A DNA stretch of 8,571 nucleotides from a bacterium (GCA_024206195.1 JAAGZO010000075.1:1-8571), one strand, 5' to 3'. Numbered from the stretch's first letter, positions 1 to 4,461 are shown. The notes: generated from the sequence alone by a model not told the origin. Translations and numbers: made by a program.

Positions 1-97
1 GCAAGAAAAACGTTATTTATTTTTGAGATAATTAAAAATAATCTATAACTGTTTGATATTGCTATGTATTTATTTTATCTTTTTTTTATCAAAACGC
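1..97. other. AT-rich upstream region without a gene
   Basis: This stretch is almost entirely A and T, with T-runs at 81-88. No convincing reading frame was seen on either strand. An AT-only inverted repeat (TTATTTTT at 17-24, AAAAATAA at 34-41) could form a weak hairpin. The T-rich bases directly before the -35 box could act as an UP-like element for the promoter at 98-126 (inference). Any upstream gene lies outside the window. Confidence 0.5.
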
Positions 98-126
98 TTG
101 ACATATCACTAGTGATAGGTTATATT
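98..126 (+). promoter_or_regulatory. Strong sigma70-type promoter of the HNH-led series
   Basis: A perfect -35 box TTGACA (98-103) is followed after exactly 17 bp by TATATT (121-126), one change from the consensus TATAAT. Transcription would start near 133, leaving a leader of about 18 bases that contains AGGAG (139-143) before the ATG at 151. This is the clearest promoter in the window. It probably drives the nuclease and the genes downstream of it. The spacer holds a perfect palindrome, so the promoter is probably repressible. Confidence 0.82.
104..117. promoter_or_regulatory. Palindromic operator between the -35 and -10 boxes
   Basis: TATCACTAGTGATA is a perfect 14-bp inverted repeat lying wholly inside the promoter spacer. 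A dimeric repressor bound here would block RNA polymerase. The arrangement recalls phage and TetR-type operators, but the cognate protein is not shown by the sequence. Candidates within the window are the LexA-type domain protein (6211-6429) and the XRE-like protein (3555-3938). A repressor encoded elsewhere is equally possible. Confidence 0.75.
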
Positions 127-150
127 TAAAACATGATGAGGAGAAACAAA

Positions 151-537
151 ATGACAAATCAAGCAAAAAAATGGAACGGCAGCAAGTGGATCAGACCTGA
201 AAAAAGACTTGCCATCTACCTCAGAGACGGCCTAGCATGTGCATATTGTGGAGCTAATCTAGAGGATGGGGGACAGCTAACCTTGGATCATCTTAAACCA
301 CGTAGCAAAGGTGGCGACAATAAAGAAACCAACCTAGTCACATGCTGCAAAAAATGCAACAGTAGCAGAGGCAACCGAAGCGTAAGAAGTTTTTGCCGCT
401 CGGTAGCAACCTACATCAATCATGGAGCCAAAGCAGAAGATATTGAAAAACATGTAAGGAATTGCTCAAAAAGAAAAATTGACGTAGCAGAAGCAAAAAA
501 CGTGATAGCTCGCAGAAGAGCAGAAAAAAACAACTAA
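151..537 (+). CDS. HNH endonuclease
   Basis: This 128-residue protein is a small HNH (beta-beta-alpha-metal) nuclease, a family that cuts DNA using one divalent metal ion. The core spans residues 30-75: a CxxC zinc pair (C30, C33), the metal/catalytic DH (D46, H47) followed by PRSKGG, the middle Asn (N61), and a second CxxC pair (C66, C69) followed by NSSRG. The flanks are basic, as expected for DNA binding. ATG 151 is chosen because AGGAG at 139-143 lies 7 bases before it. The in-frame ATGs at 133 and 136 have no ribosome site and fall at or next to the predicted transcription start. It is first in its series, directly behind the repressible promoter. Free-standing HNH proteins of this size are common in phages, where roles include homing, packaging and attack on foreign DNA. 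The exact role here is unknown. Confidence 0.88.
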   Translation: MTNQAKKWNGSKWIRPEKRLAIYLRDGLACAYCGANLEDGGQLTLDHLKPRSKGGDNKETNLVTCCKKCNSSRGNRSVRSFCRSVATYINHGAKAEDIEKHVRNCSKRKIDVAEAKNVIARRRAEKNN

Positions 538-550
538 AAGGAGAAGGACA

Positions 551-903
551 ATGACAAGAGACAAAATAAATCAAAAAATAGAGGCCGCCAGAAAAAAGCA
601 TGGAGATTATAACGACGGCAAATTAATATTACTCAGAAATACCTACCACGAATGCGCCCCAGGTCATGATTATCTATGGTGTGCCGAAGCTGTATATTTG
701 GACACGAAAAAAATGAGGCTTGGATTGTTCCAGTATATTGGGATTTTGAGGATTTTGTTGAAAAAAATGGTGACAGGGACGACGCATCAGATTATCCATG
801 GGAAATGGAACCAGATTTTGATTTAGGCCCTGCCGTTTTTTATAACTTGAGCCTCCAAGACGACTGCGAAGATCTTTTGAATGAATTAAACAACTGGATA
901 TAA
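551..903 (+). CDS. Acidic hypothetical protein interrupted by a -1 frameshift at an A7 run
   Basis: Two overlapping frames look like one broken gene. The frame from ATG 551 has a strong start (AAAAGGAG at 536-543) and reads plausibly up to the A-run at 707-713. It then becomes unlike its neighbours and stops at 826. The -1 frame, open across this point and ending with TAA at 901-903, is rich in Asp, Glu, Trp and Tyr like the adjacent proteins (motifs VYWDFEDF and DYPWEMEPDFD). Joining them at the A-run gives about 117 residues with a basic N-terminus and a very acidic C-terminal half. One missing A would explain it, either a real mutation or a sequence error. Ribosomal or transcriptional slippage on A7 would also restore the protein. 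Without slippage the product is 91 residues. No family is recognised. Confidence 0.6.
706..713 (+). other. Slippery A7 run at the frameshift point
   Basis: The upstream frame reads ACG AAA AAA ATG here, and the downstream frame reads GAA AAA AAT. A -1 slip, or transcripts with one extra A, joins the two halves as ...DTKKNEAW.... Adenine runs are classic sites for tRNA slippage and RNA polymerase stuttering, and also for indel errors in sequencing. No clear stimulatory hairpin was found just downstream, which slightly favours mutation or error over programmed frameshifting. Confidence 0.5.
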
Positions 904-916
904 AAGGAGAAAGACA

Positions 917-1297
917 ATGAAAAGCTTTAGAGACGACAACACAGAAGGCTATTTACCACAAGAGAGAGACGAGCTAAATACAGAATGGGAAAAAATAGTC
1001 ACAGATCTAAAATTAGAGGAACACACAGAAGAATATCACATTCAAGAAGGCATATTTGCCGAGCGAGTATCCAGACGAGCCTATACAGCCAAAAAATACG
1101 CAATAGAAAGTGAAAATGGCCAATGGTGGACAGGCACACAGTGGGGAGTAGAGCAGGCAAGAGAAATATATGATGACATAGGTGATATGCCTGATTATTT
1201 GCCCTGGGATAATGACACAGAGATAGAACTAATTGACGGCAAATATTGCACAGACGAGGCATGGTGTGAGGGGGTTGCTTCTGTTGAGATTATCTAG
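917..1297 (+). CDS. Acidic hypothetical protein
   Basis: This 126-residue protein has no recognised family. It is strongly acidic, with Asp/Glu spread along its length and few Lys/Arg, and contains aromatic patches: QWWTGTQW near the middle and a WDNDTE segment towards the C-terminus. There is no signal peptide or membrane segment. The start is secure: AAAAGGAG at 902-909 sits 7 bases before ATG 917. The 19-base junction from the previous stop to this ATG is nearly identical to that of the preceding gene. A small acidic protein early in a phage operon could be a DNA mimic or a partner of a host protein, but that is only a guess from composition. Confidence 0.85.
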   Translation: MKSFRDDNTEGYLPQERDELNTEWEKIVTDLKLEEHTEEYHIQEGIFAERVSRRAYTAKKYAIESENGQWWTGTQWGVEQAREIYDDIGDMPDYLPWDNDTEIELIDGKYCTDEAWCEGVASVEII

Positions 1298-1305
1298 ATC
1301 ATTGT

Positions 1306-1333
1306 TAGAGTCCATCAGAAATGGTGGGCTCTA
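1306..1333 (+). promoter_or_regulatory. RNA hairpin in the intergenic leader
   Basis: Bases 1306-1316 can pair with 1323-1333 to form an 11-bp RNA stem with two G-U pairs and a 6-base loop. The 3' arm runs into a second 10-bp palindrome, CTCTATAGAG (1329-1338). No T-run follows, so it is not a standard intrinsic terminator. It lies in the largest gap (1298-1366) of the first half of the series, 9 bases after the preceding stop and about 20 before the next SD. It could be an RNase processing or mRNA-stability element, or a partial attenuator. Confidence 0.5.
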
Positions 1334-1366
1334 TAGAGTGATTTAATAACCAAAAGGAGCGAGACA

Positions 1367-1573
1367 ATGAACAAAATAAAAATATTACGCTGTGAAAAAT
1401 GTGGATATGAAGAAGACATTCCACTTAGGACAAAAAAGTTCAAGTATGGTGACTGTCCACAATGTGGGAGTACATTTGCTGTGGCACGAATAATTTCATC
1501 GATTAACAACCATGTTTTTTTAAATGGTTCCCTTACAGAGGTAGAATTTTATACCAAAGGAAAAGAGGATTAA
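1367..1573 (+). CDS. Small zinc-ribbon protein
   Basis: This 68-residue protein has two CxxCG knuckles, C9/C12 and C30/C33, 17 residues apart. This is the usual pattern of a rubredoxin-like zinc ribbon that binds one Zn ion. The ribbon makes up the N-terminal half. The C-terminal half (about 35-68) holds a short hydrophobic strand and a polar tail with no recognised motif. Zinc ribbons of this size often bind nucleic acid or act as adaptors to transcription or replication proteins, but no partner can be named. The start is supported by AAAAGGAG at 1352-1359, 7 bases before the ATG. A hairpin lies upstream at 1306-1333. Confidence 0.82.
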   Translation: MNKIKILRCEKCGYEEDIPLRTKKFKYGDCPQCGSTFAVARIISSINNHVFLNGSLTEVEFYTKGKED

Positions 1574-1582
1574 AAAAAGACA

Positions 1583-2107
1583 ATGCCCAAATATTACAGA
1601 ATACAGCCAACCGGACTAGATATAAAAAATCATACATCAGTTACATCTGCCGATCCAGATGGAAAAAACAACAATGGTCTACATGTTTTTCTGTCCGCTT
1701 GGCAAGTATTTAATACAGAGGGGCATATAGATGGCTATGGCCTCGAAGTTGTTGAAATAGAATCGCCATGCGATTGGGATAATGAAGACGTTGAGGGTGT
1801 TGCAATTGATCCTAGAAAATCAACAATTACTAGACGCTGGACACTTGAGGAATTTGAAGAATGTTTTGATTGGGATGATGACAACCAAATAAAAGTAGCC
1901 CATGACCAAATAAAGGAGCATGAAATGAAAAGAGAAATAACAATAAAATTACAAAAGGGTTCTACCTGGTGGCATGGCGTTTATGTTGATGGCCTTTGCG
2001 TGGGGGAGGGCAACTATGCACAATGCAAACTTTTTAAGCTAGAGCTTGAAGAAGATGAGTCAAAGGCTGATTTAGTTTATAATGATGAAATGAGCAGGGA
2101 AGATTAA
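1583..2107 (+). CDS. Two-part hypothetical protein with a possible internal start
   Basis: This 174-residue protein is not recognised. Residues 1-110 form one block: an opening KYYRIQPTGLDI, then GLHVFLSAW and a run of acidic residues ending in FDWDDDN. Residues 115-174 look like a second domain with basic strands (KREITIKLQKG), WWHGVYVDG and an acidic tail. The boundary coincides with AAAGGAG (1912-1918) placed 6 bases before an in-frame ATG at 1925, as at a gene junction. It may therefore be a fusion of two genes or a gene with an internal start giving a 60-residue product. ATG 1583 has only a distant AGAGG and an A-rich gap, although the GACAATG typical of the upstream genes is kept. It may depend on coupling to the preceding gene. 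Confidence 0.78.
   Translation: MPKYYRIQPTGLDIKNHTSVTSADPDGKNNNGLHVFLSAWQVFNTEGHIDGYGLEVVEIESPCDWDNEDVEGVAIDPRKSTITRRWTLEEFEECFDWDDDNQIKVAHDQIKEHEMKREITIKLQKGSTWWHGVYVDGLCVGEGNYAQCKLFKLELEEDESKADLVYNDEMSRED
1912..1927 (+). promoter_or_regulatory. Internal ribosome-binding site and start codon
   Basis: AAAGGAG (1912-1918) followed 6 bases later by the in-frame ATG at 1925 matches the SD and spacing of genuine starts in this window. Use of this site would give a 60-residue C-terminal protein from the same gene. Confidence 0.45.
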
Positions 2108-2108
2108 A

Positions 2109-2429
2109 ATGACAAAAGAAAACAATACTAAGTGTAATTTTTGTTGCATAACGCCAGACATGATTAAGGTTGAACATGGCAAAAATTATCCAAGCTTACA
2201 CTCTGCTGCTCTTGCTATAATCATAGATGGCATTCGTTATAAGTTTCCTCCCTTTTGTTTGACTTGGCATGGTGCTGATGCCGATAATGACAACTGGACG
2301 GATCATATAACAGATGGTAGCTGGTCAGTTAATGAGTGGCCTGGTGATTTCCCTGACGGCCTAAAGAGCATTGCGGAAATTGCCATAAATCGAGACATTC
2401 AGCCTGGTTGTGATGGTGGCCATGTATGA
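2109..2429 (+). CDS. Small hypothetical protein with an N-terminal CxxC
   Basis: This 106-residue protein begins with a CNFC knuckle (C9, C12) that resembles half of a ClpX-type treble-clef zinc site. A second pair at the expected spacing is not obvious, so metal binding is uncertain. The middle is hydrophobic with strand-like segments (AALAIIIDGIRYKF), and the C-terminal third is rich in Trp, Asp and Gly. No family is recognised. The ATG lies one base after the previous stop, and the AGGGAAG at 2096-2102 overlapping the end of that gene can serve as SD. Its own stop overlaps the next start (ATGA), so it is translationally coupled on both sides. Confidence 0.8.
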   Translation: MTKENNTKCNFCCITPDMIKVEHGKNYPSLHSAALAIIIDGIRYKFPPFCLTWHGADADNDNWTDHITDGSWSVNEWPGDFPDGLKSIAEIAINRDIQPGCDGGHV

Positions 2430-2713
2430 AAATACTAATGCTAAACGTAAAAAAGGAATATTTTGACGCTATTAAGTCTGGCAAAAAAACAGAAGAATAT
2501 CGGCTTGTAAAACCATACTGGACTAAGCGACTAGAAAAAACATATGATAAAATACATATATTATGGGGATATCCACCTAAAAATAACATGTCTAGGCGTT
2601 TGATATTTCAATATATGGGATGGACGAAGAAAACGGTTTTTTGTTCTTTGTTTGGTGCCAAACCGGTAGAGGTTTATGCAATAAAATTAAACAAAAGACA
2701 GCTATTACATTGA
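2426..2713 (+). CDS. ASCH domain protein
   Basis: This 95-residue protein is an ASCH domain (PUA-like fold, RNA-related). Diagnostic features are the opening MKILMLNVKKEYFDAIKSG, the GKKTEEYR motif (19-26), KPYW (29-32), the GYPPK turn (48-52) and a final VEVYAIKL strand. The length matches the family. From memory, the related E. coli YqfB removes the acetyl group from N4-acetylcytidine using a Lys-Thr-Glu triad, and another family member has been reported as a ribonuclease. K20 or K21, T22 and E82 here are candidate equivalents. Phage copies could act on modified nucleosides or RNA, but the substrate here is unknown. The ATG overlaps the previous stop by four bases. Confidence 0.87.
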   Translation: MKILMLNVKKEYFDAIKSGKKTEEYRLVKPYWTKRLEKTYDKIHILWGYPPKNNMSRRLIFQYMGWTKKTVFCSLFGAKPVEVYAIKLNKRQLLH

Positions 2714-2738
2714 CATATGATTATAATGTGATTATGCT
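2710..2738 (+). promoter_or_regulatory. Candidate internal promoter
   Basis: A perfect TTGACA (2710-2715), overlapping the ASCH stop codon, is followed after 17 bp by TATGCT (2733-2738). A separate TATAAT lies at 2722-2727 but lacks a good -35 box at the right distance. Transcription would begin near 2745, just before the GGAG of the next gene. The first nine bases, TTGACATAT, are the same as at the main promoter. This could re-start transcription for the second half of the plus-strand series. Confidence 0.5.
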
Positions 2739-2754
2739 GATAGATGGAGCAATC

Positions 2755-3186
2755 ATGAAAGACGCAATAAGCAAAAAAGAATTACTCGAATGGTGCTTAG
2801 TTGCTGGTACTGATAGAGTTGCATCTTGTAACTCGATCACCAAATCCGAACCCACACTGTACAATTTTTTATCTGGCTACTTTTCGGCAATCTGGAGCCT
2901 AGTATATTTTTTTGATATGGGTGTAGATCTTGAAGAATACGAATGGCACGAGGATACCCGCCTTCGACGCGCTCTTGACTATAAAAACATTGGGTACGAT
3001 TTAGCTGAGGCAGCAAGAGAACAGGCGTCAAGCCTTGTCGTAACGGAACTTTTTTTCGAGGATGGAAAAGTTAGCTTTCATATGACAGTACCAGATATTG
3101 AAGCGGCTACGGATATTAAAAAAATCATAGATGAATATATGAAGCATAAGGCAAGAGAGAAAAATGATCCAACCTCAACCCCATAA
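2755..3186 (+). CDS. Hypothetical protein, paralogous to the protein at 7122-8033
   Basis: The 143-residue product begins with a conserved motif ISKKELLEWCL (5-15) followed by A-x-x-DR. It ends with EDGKVSFHMTVP (102-113) and an Ile-rich helix. Both patterns recur at the ends of the 303-residue protein on the other strand, so the two proteins are probably related modular products. The centre (38-60) is aromatic and hydrophobic, but too short and mixed with polar residues for a clear membrane segment. ATG 2755 is chosen because GGAG (2746-2749) lies 5 bases upstream and because it aligns with the paralog. The frame is open further upstream, but that part overlaps the ASCH gene and lacks a ribosome site. 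No function is recognised. Confidence 0.82.
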   Translation: MKDAISKKELLEWCLVAGTDRVASCNSITKSEPTLYNFLSGYFSAIWSLVYFFDMGVDLEEYEWHEDTRLRRALDYKNIGYDLAEAAREQASSLVVTELFFEDGKVSFHMTVPDIEAATDIKKIIDEYMKHKAREKNDPTSTP

Positions 3187-3200
3187 CCCCCACACACGAG

Positions 3201-3217
3201 GGACGGCAAGCGATGAG
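3201..3217 (+). repeat. 17-base start-site repeat, copy 1
   Basis: GGACGGCAAGCGATGAG is found here and, base for base, at 3458-3474. Each copy contains the SD-like GGA, a nine-base spacer and the first bases of a gene (ATG 3213 and ATG 3470). The shared block suggests that a translation-initiation region was duplicated along with, or ahead of, a small gene. Confidence 0.85.
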
Positions 3218-3455
3218 TGATAAACTACACTTGTGGACATCGGCATCATTGGGTTTAGACTGGGTTGTGTCAGCTAGTTACAAAAAAGCTTGTGCTGCAA
3301 TTAGACACCTAGAATATCAGGCTGTTGCCGTCAAGCAAATACCAGACGATCAATTGATAGAGGTTTGTGAACAAGAAGGCCCTCCTTATAAAAAAATATT
3401 AGCAGTCGATCTTGCTGCTCGACTTTATGAAGGGGCAACAATCCACGAAGAATGA
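3213..3455 (+). CDS. Small hypothetical protein
   Basis: This 80-residue protein of unknown family is apparently cytosolic. It opens with LHLWTSASLGLDWVVSASYKKA, a Trp-rich strand followed by a helix, and ends in an acidic tail after an Ala/Leu-rich helix (about 63-72). The layout recalls short phage proteins in which a tryptophan strand leads into an Ala-rich helix, but no family can be named. GAGGGA at 3198-3203 is the SD, with a rather long spacer before ATG 3213. The 17 bases across the start are repeated exactly at the next small gene. Confidence 0.75.
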   Translation: MSDKLHLWTSASLGLDWVVSASYKKACAAIRHLEYQAVAVKQIPDDQLIEVCEQEGPPYKKILAVDLAARLYEGATIHEE

Positions 3456-3457
3456 AA

Positions 3458-3474
3458 GGACGGCAAGCGATGAG
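3458..3474 (+). repeat. 17-base start-site repeat, copy 2
   Basis: This is the second exact copy of GGACGGCAAGCGATGAG, 257 bases after the first. It overlaps the start codon of the 39-residue gene at 3470, directly behind the stop of the preceding gene. Confidence 0.85.
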
Positions 3475-3589
3475 CAAAAAAATGCCAGTGTGCACCAACA
3501 AGGGTATAAAAAACACCCCTTGGAGCACATGCAGACAGATAAGGAGGGCAAAAGATGAAACATTGGACAGAAGACGCAGGAGCGTTTAG
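3470..3589 (+). CDS. Very short basic protein, 39 residues
   Basis: A short frame starts at ATG 3470 within the repeated start-site block and ends at TAG 3587-3589, overlapping the next gene by 35 bases. The product begins MSKKMPVCTNKG, has two cysteines, and ends in a strongly basic tail (LDRRRRSV). Support comes from the start region, which is identical to that of the upstream gene, and from filling what would otherwise be a 100-base gap. Against it are its length, the overlap, and the fact that the SD of the next gene lies inside it. It may be a real small protein, a leader that couples translation to the helix-turn-helix gene, or the remnant of a longer gene. Confidence 0.42.
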   Translation: MSKKMPVCTNKGIKNTPWSTCRQIRRAKDETLDRRRRSV

Positions 3590-3938
3590 GCATTGGGTTG
3601 TTGATGAGTTTGTTGATGTGATAAAAGCAAGGCTAAAAGAAAAAAATATTAGTCAAGAGACTTTTGCAGACATGGCCAACTGTTCAAAGCTTGCGGTGCT
3701 TGAAATATTAAACAAGGAAGAATATCAGCTTTTGGGCATATCTGACATGATCAAATGGGCAAGGGCTCTTGGTCTTAAACTCTCTATTGTTGTCTATGAT
3801 GATGATGACCCTGACAACAAATTAGGACCTGTATTTGCGGAGGCTTTTGTTGATCTCTGGGACAAATGCCTAAGGCCACGAAATTTTAAGGCGCTAAAGG
3901 AGTGGAGAGAAAACAACTATAAGGAAGGCGGGGAATGA
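3555..3938 (+). CDS. XRE-like helix-turn-helix protein
   Basis: This 127-residue protein has a lambda-repressor-like helix-turn-helix at about residues 20-60: a first helix (VDVIKARLKEKN), then SQETFADMANCSKLAVLEIL with the Gln, Ala and hydrophobic positions usual for XRE proteins, and a further helix (SDMIKWARALG). It is followed by the strand LKLSIVVYD and a conserved-looking DDDDPDNKLGP...FVDLWDKCLRPR segment. From memory, similar YDD-DP-N-GP tails occur in phage- and plasmid-borne HTH proteins. It probably binds DNA as a dimer and may control local promoters, including the operator at 104-117 or the repeats at 4408-4461 (inference). The start is supported by AAGGAGG (3541-3547). Its C-terminal KEGGE overlaps the SD and ATGA of the next gene. 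Confidence 0.8.
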   Translation: MKHWTEDAGAFRHWVVDEFVDVIKARLKEKNISQETFADMANCSKLAVLEILNKEEYQLLGISDMIKWARALGLKLSIVVYDDDDPDNKLGPVFAEAFVDLWDKCLRPRNFKALKEWRENNYKEGGE

Positions 3939-3939
3939 G
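3921..3939 (+). repeat. Coupling-junction repeat, copy 1
   Basis: AAGGAAGGCGGGGAATGAG encodes the last residues (KEGGE) of the helix-turn-helix protein, its stop codon, and the SD and start of the next gene in an ATGA overlap. The same 19 bases with one change recur at 4148-4166, where they play the same triple role. Confidence 0.8.
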
Positions 3940-4165
3940 TAAAACCACATGGGAAGCACAGTTTGATCTGCTCGCACTTGGTGCGCGATTTTCTTACATA
4001 GATCAACCTGAGAGATTATATGTTAAATTAGGGCCGAATAGGGTTGCTAAATGGGATGCATCTCAGGTTGATACTGGCTGGGTAGCTCAACCAATATGCT
4101 GTTTTGATGACCAGGAGCCACCAAGACTTGAAACACATGTAATTGTAAAGGAAGGTGGGGAATGA
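3935..4165 (+). CDS. Small hypothetical protein
   Basis: This 76-residue protein is mostly beta-strand in appearance. It has FDLLALGARFSYI (10-22), then LYVKLGPNRVAKWDAS, a CCF patch (51-53) and a short tail ending KEGGE. A G-A-R-F segment followed by a YVKL strand is a pattern I associate with small, probably SH3-like phage and plasmid proteins of unknown role; that is recall, not proof. The ATG overlaps the previous stop (ATGA) with a purine-rich GGAAGGCGGGG SD inside the upstream gene. The first 19 bases, encoding MSKTT, are almost identical to the start of the coiled-coil gene at 4477. Confidence 0.75.
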   Translation: MSKTTWEAQFDLLALGARFSYIDQPERLYVKLGPNRVAKWDASQVDTGWVAQPICCFDDQEPPRLETHVIVKEGGE

Positions 4166-4166
4166 G
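4148..4166 (+). repeat. Coupling-junction repeat, copy 2
   Basis: AAGGAAGGTGGGGAATGAG differs from the copy at 3921-3939 by one C/T change. It encodes KEGGE at the end of the upstream protein and supplies the SD and ATGA overlap for the gene at 4162. Confidence 0.8.
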
Positions 4167-4407
4167 CAACGAAAATAAAACAATATATGAATGGGATGTA
4201 CCAGACGATTATAAAATATATGGTCGGAAAATACGTAAAGGCATGGAGGACATACCAGACAAATTCAGGGTGGAAGATTGCAAAGAAGCCAATGGCGGAA
4301 TTATTGTTTATGGGACATATAGGGGTAGAGAATATCCTAACCCACATTTAAGATTATTAGTAAGGCATTTATTGCAAGAGCTAGAGATATTAAAGGACAA
4401 TATATAG
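4162..4407 (+). CDS. Small hypothetical protein
   Basis: This 81-residue protein of unknown family starts with an acidic, aromatic stretch (IYEWDVPDDYKIYG), continues with a basic segment (RKIRKG) and a GGIIVYGTYRG strand pair, and ends in a Leu-rich helix (LRLLVRHLLQELEIL, about 63-77) that could mediate oligomerisation. There is no signal or membrane segment. Translation is coupled to the previous gene through the repeated GGAAGGTGGGGAATGA junction. It ends at TAG 4405-4407, where the repeat cluster at 4408-4461 begins. Confidence 0.75.
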   Translation: MSNENKTIYEWDVPDDYKIYGRKIRKGMEDIPDKFRVEDCKEANGGIIVYGTYRGREYPNPHLRLLVRHLLQELEILKDNI

Positions 4408-4461
4408 TTGACAGTAAACCATAAACTATCAACCAACTATCAATAACTATCAAATTGATAG
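4408..4461. repeat. Cluster of AACTATCAA repeats with a terminal palindrome
   Basis: Three exact copies of AACTATCAA lie at 4424-4432, 4435-4443 and 4445-4453, spaced 11 and 10 bases apart, about one turn of the DNA helix. The last copy is part of the perfect inverted repeat CTATCAA-A-TTGATAG (4447-4461). A degenerate inverted copy, TTGACAGT, opens the cluster at 4408. Five related half-sites on one helical face suggest cooperative protein binding, as at an operator or an iteron-type replication origin. It occupies most of the gap (4408-4476) before the coiled-coil gene. The TTGACA has no matching -10 box, so a promoter is not evident. Confidence 0.68.

Noticed and set aside
133..150. Upstream in-frame starts of the HNH gene (ATG 133 and 136)
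   Set aside because: They fall at or beside the predicted transcription start and have no ribosome site. ATG 151 has AGGAG at the right distance.
2620..2754. Longer N-terminus of the protein at 2755
   Set aside because: It overlaps the ASCH gene and lacks an SD. ATG 2755 has GGAG 5 bases upstream and aligns with the start of its paralog.
3470..3938. Toxin-antitoxin pair (39-residue protein plus XRE-like protein)
   Set aside because: The gene order is superficially similar, but the small frame has no toxin motif and is itself uncertain.
4408..4413. TTGACA in the repeat cluster as a promoter
   Set aside because: No TATAAT-like sequence occurs 15-19 bases downstream. It is better explained as a degenerate inverted copy of the repeat.
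4424..4461. CRISPR array
   Set aside because: Nine-base repeats with spacers of 1-2 bases are far too short, and no cas genes are present.
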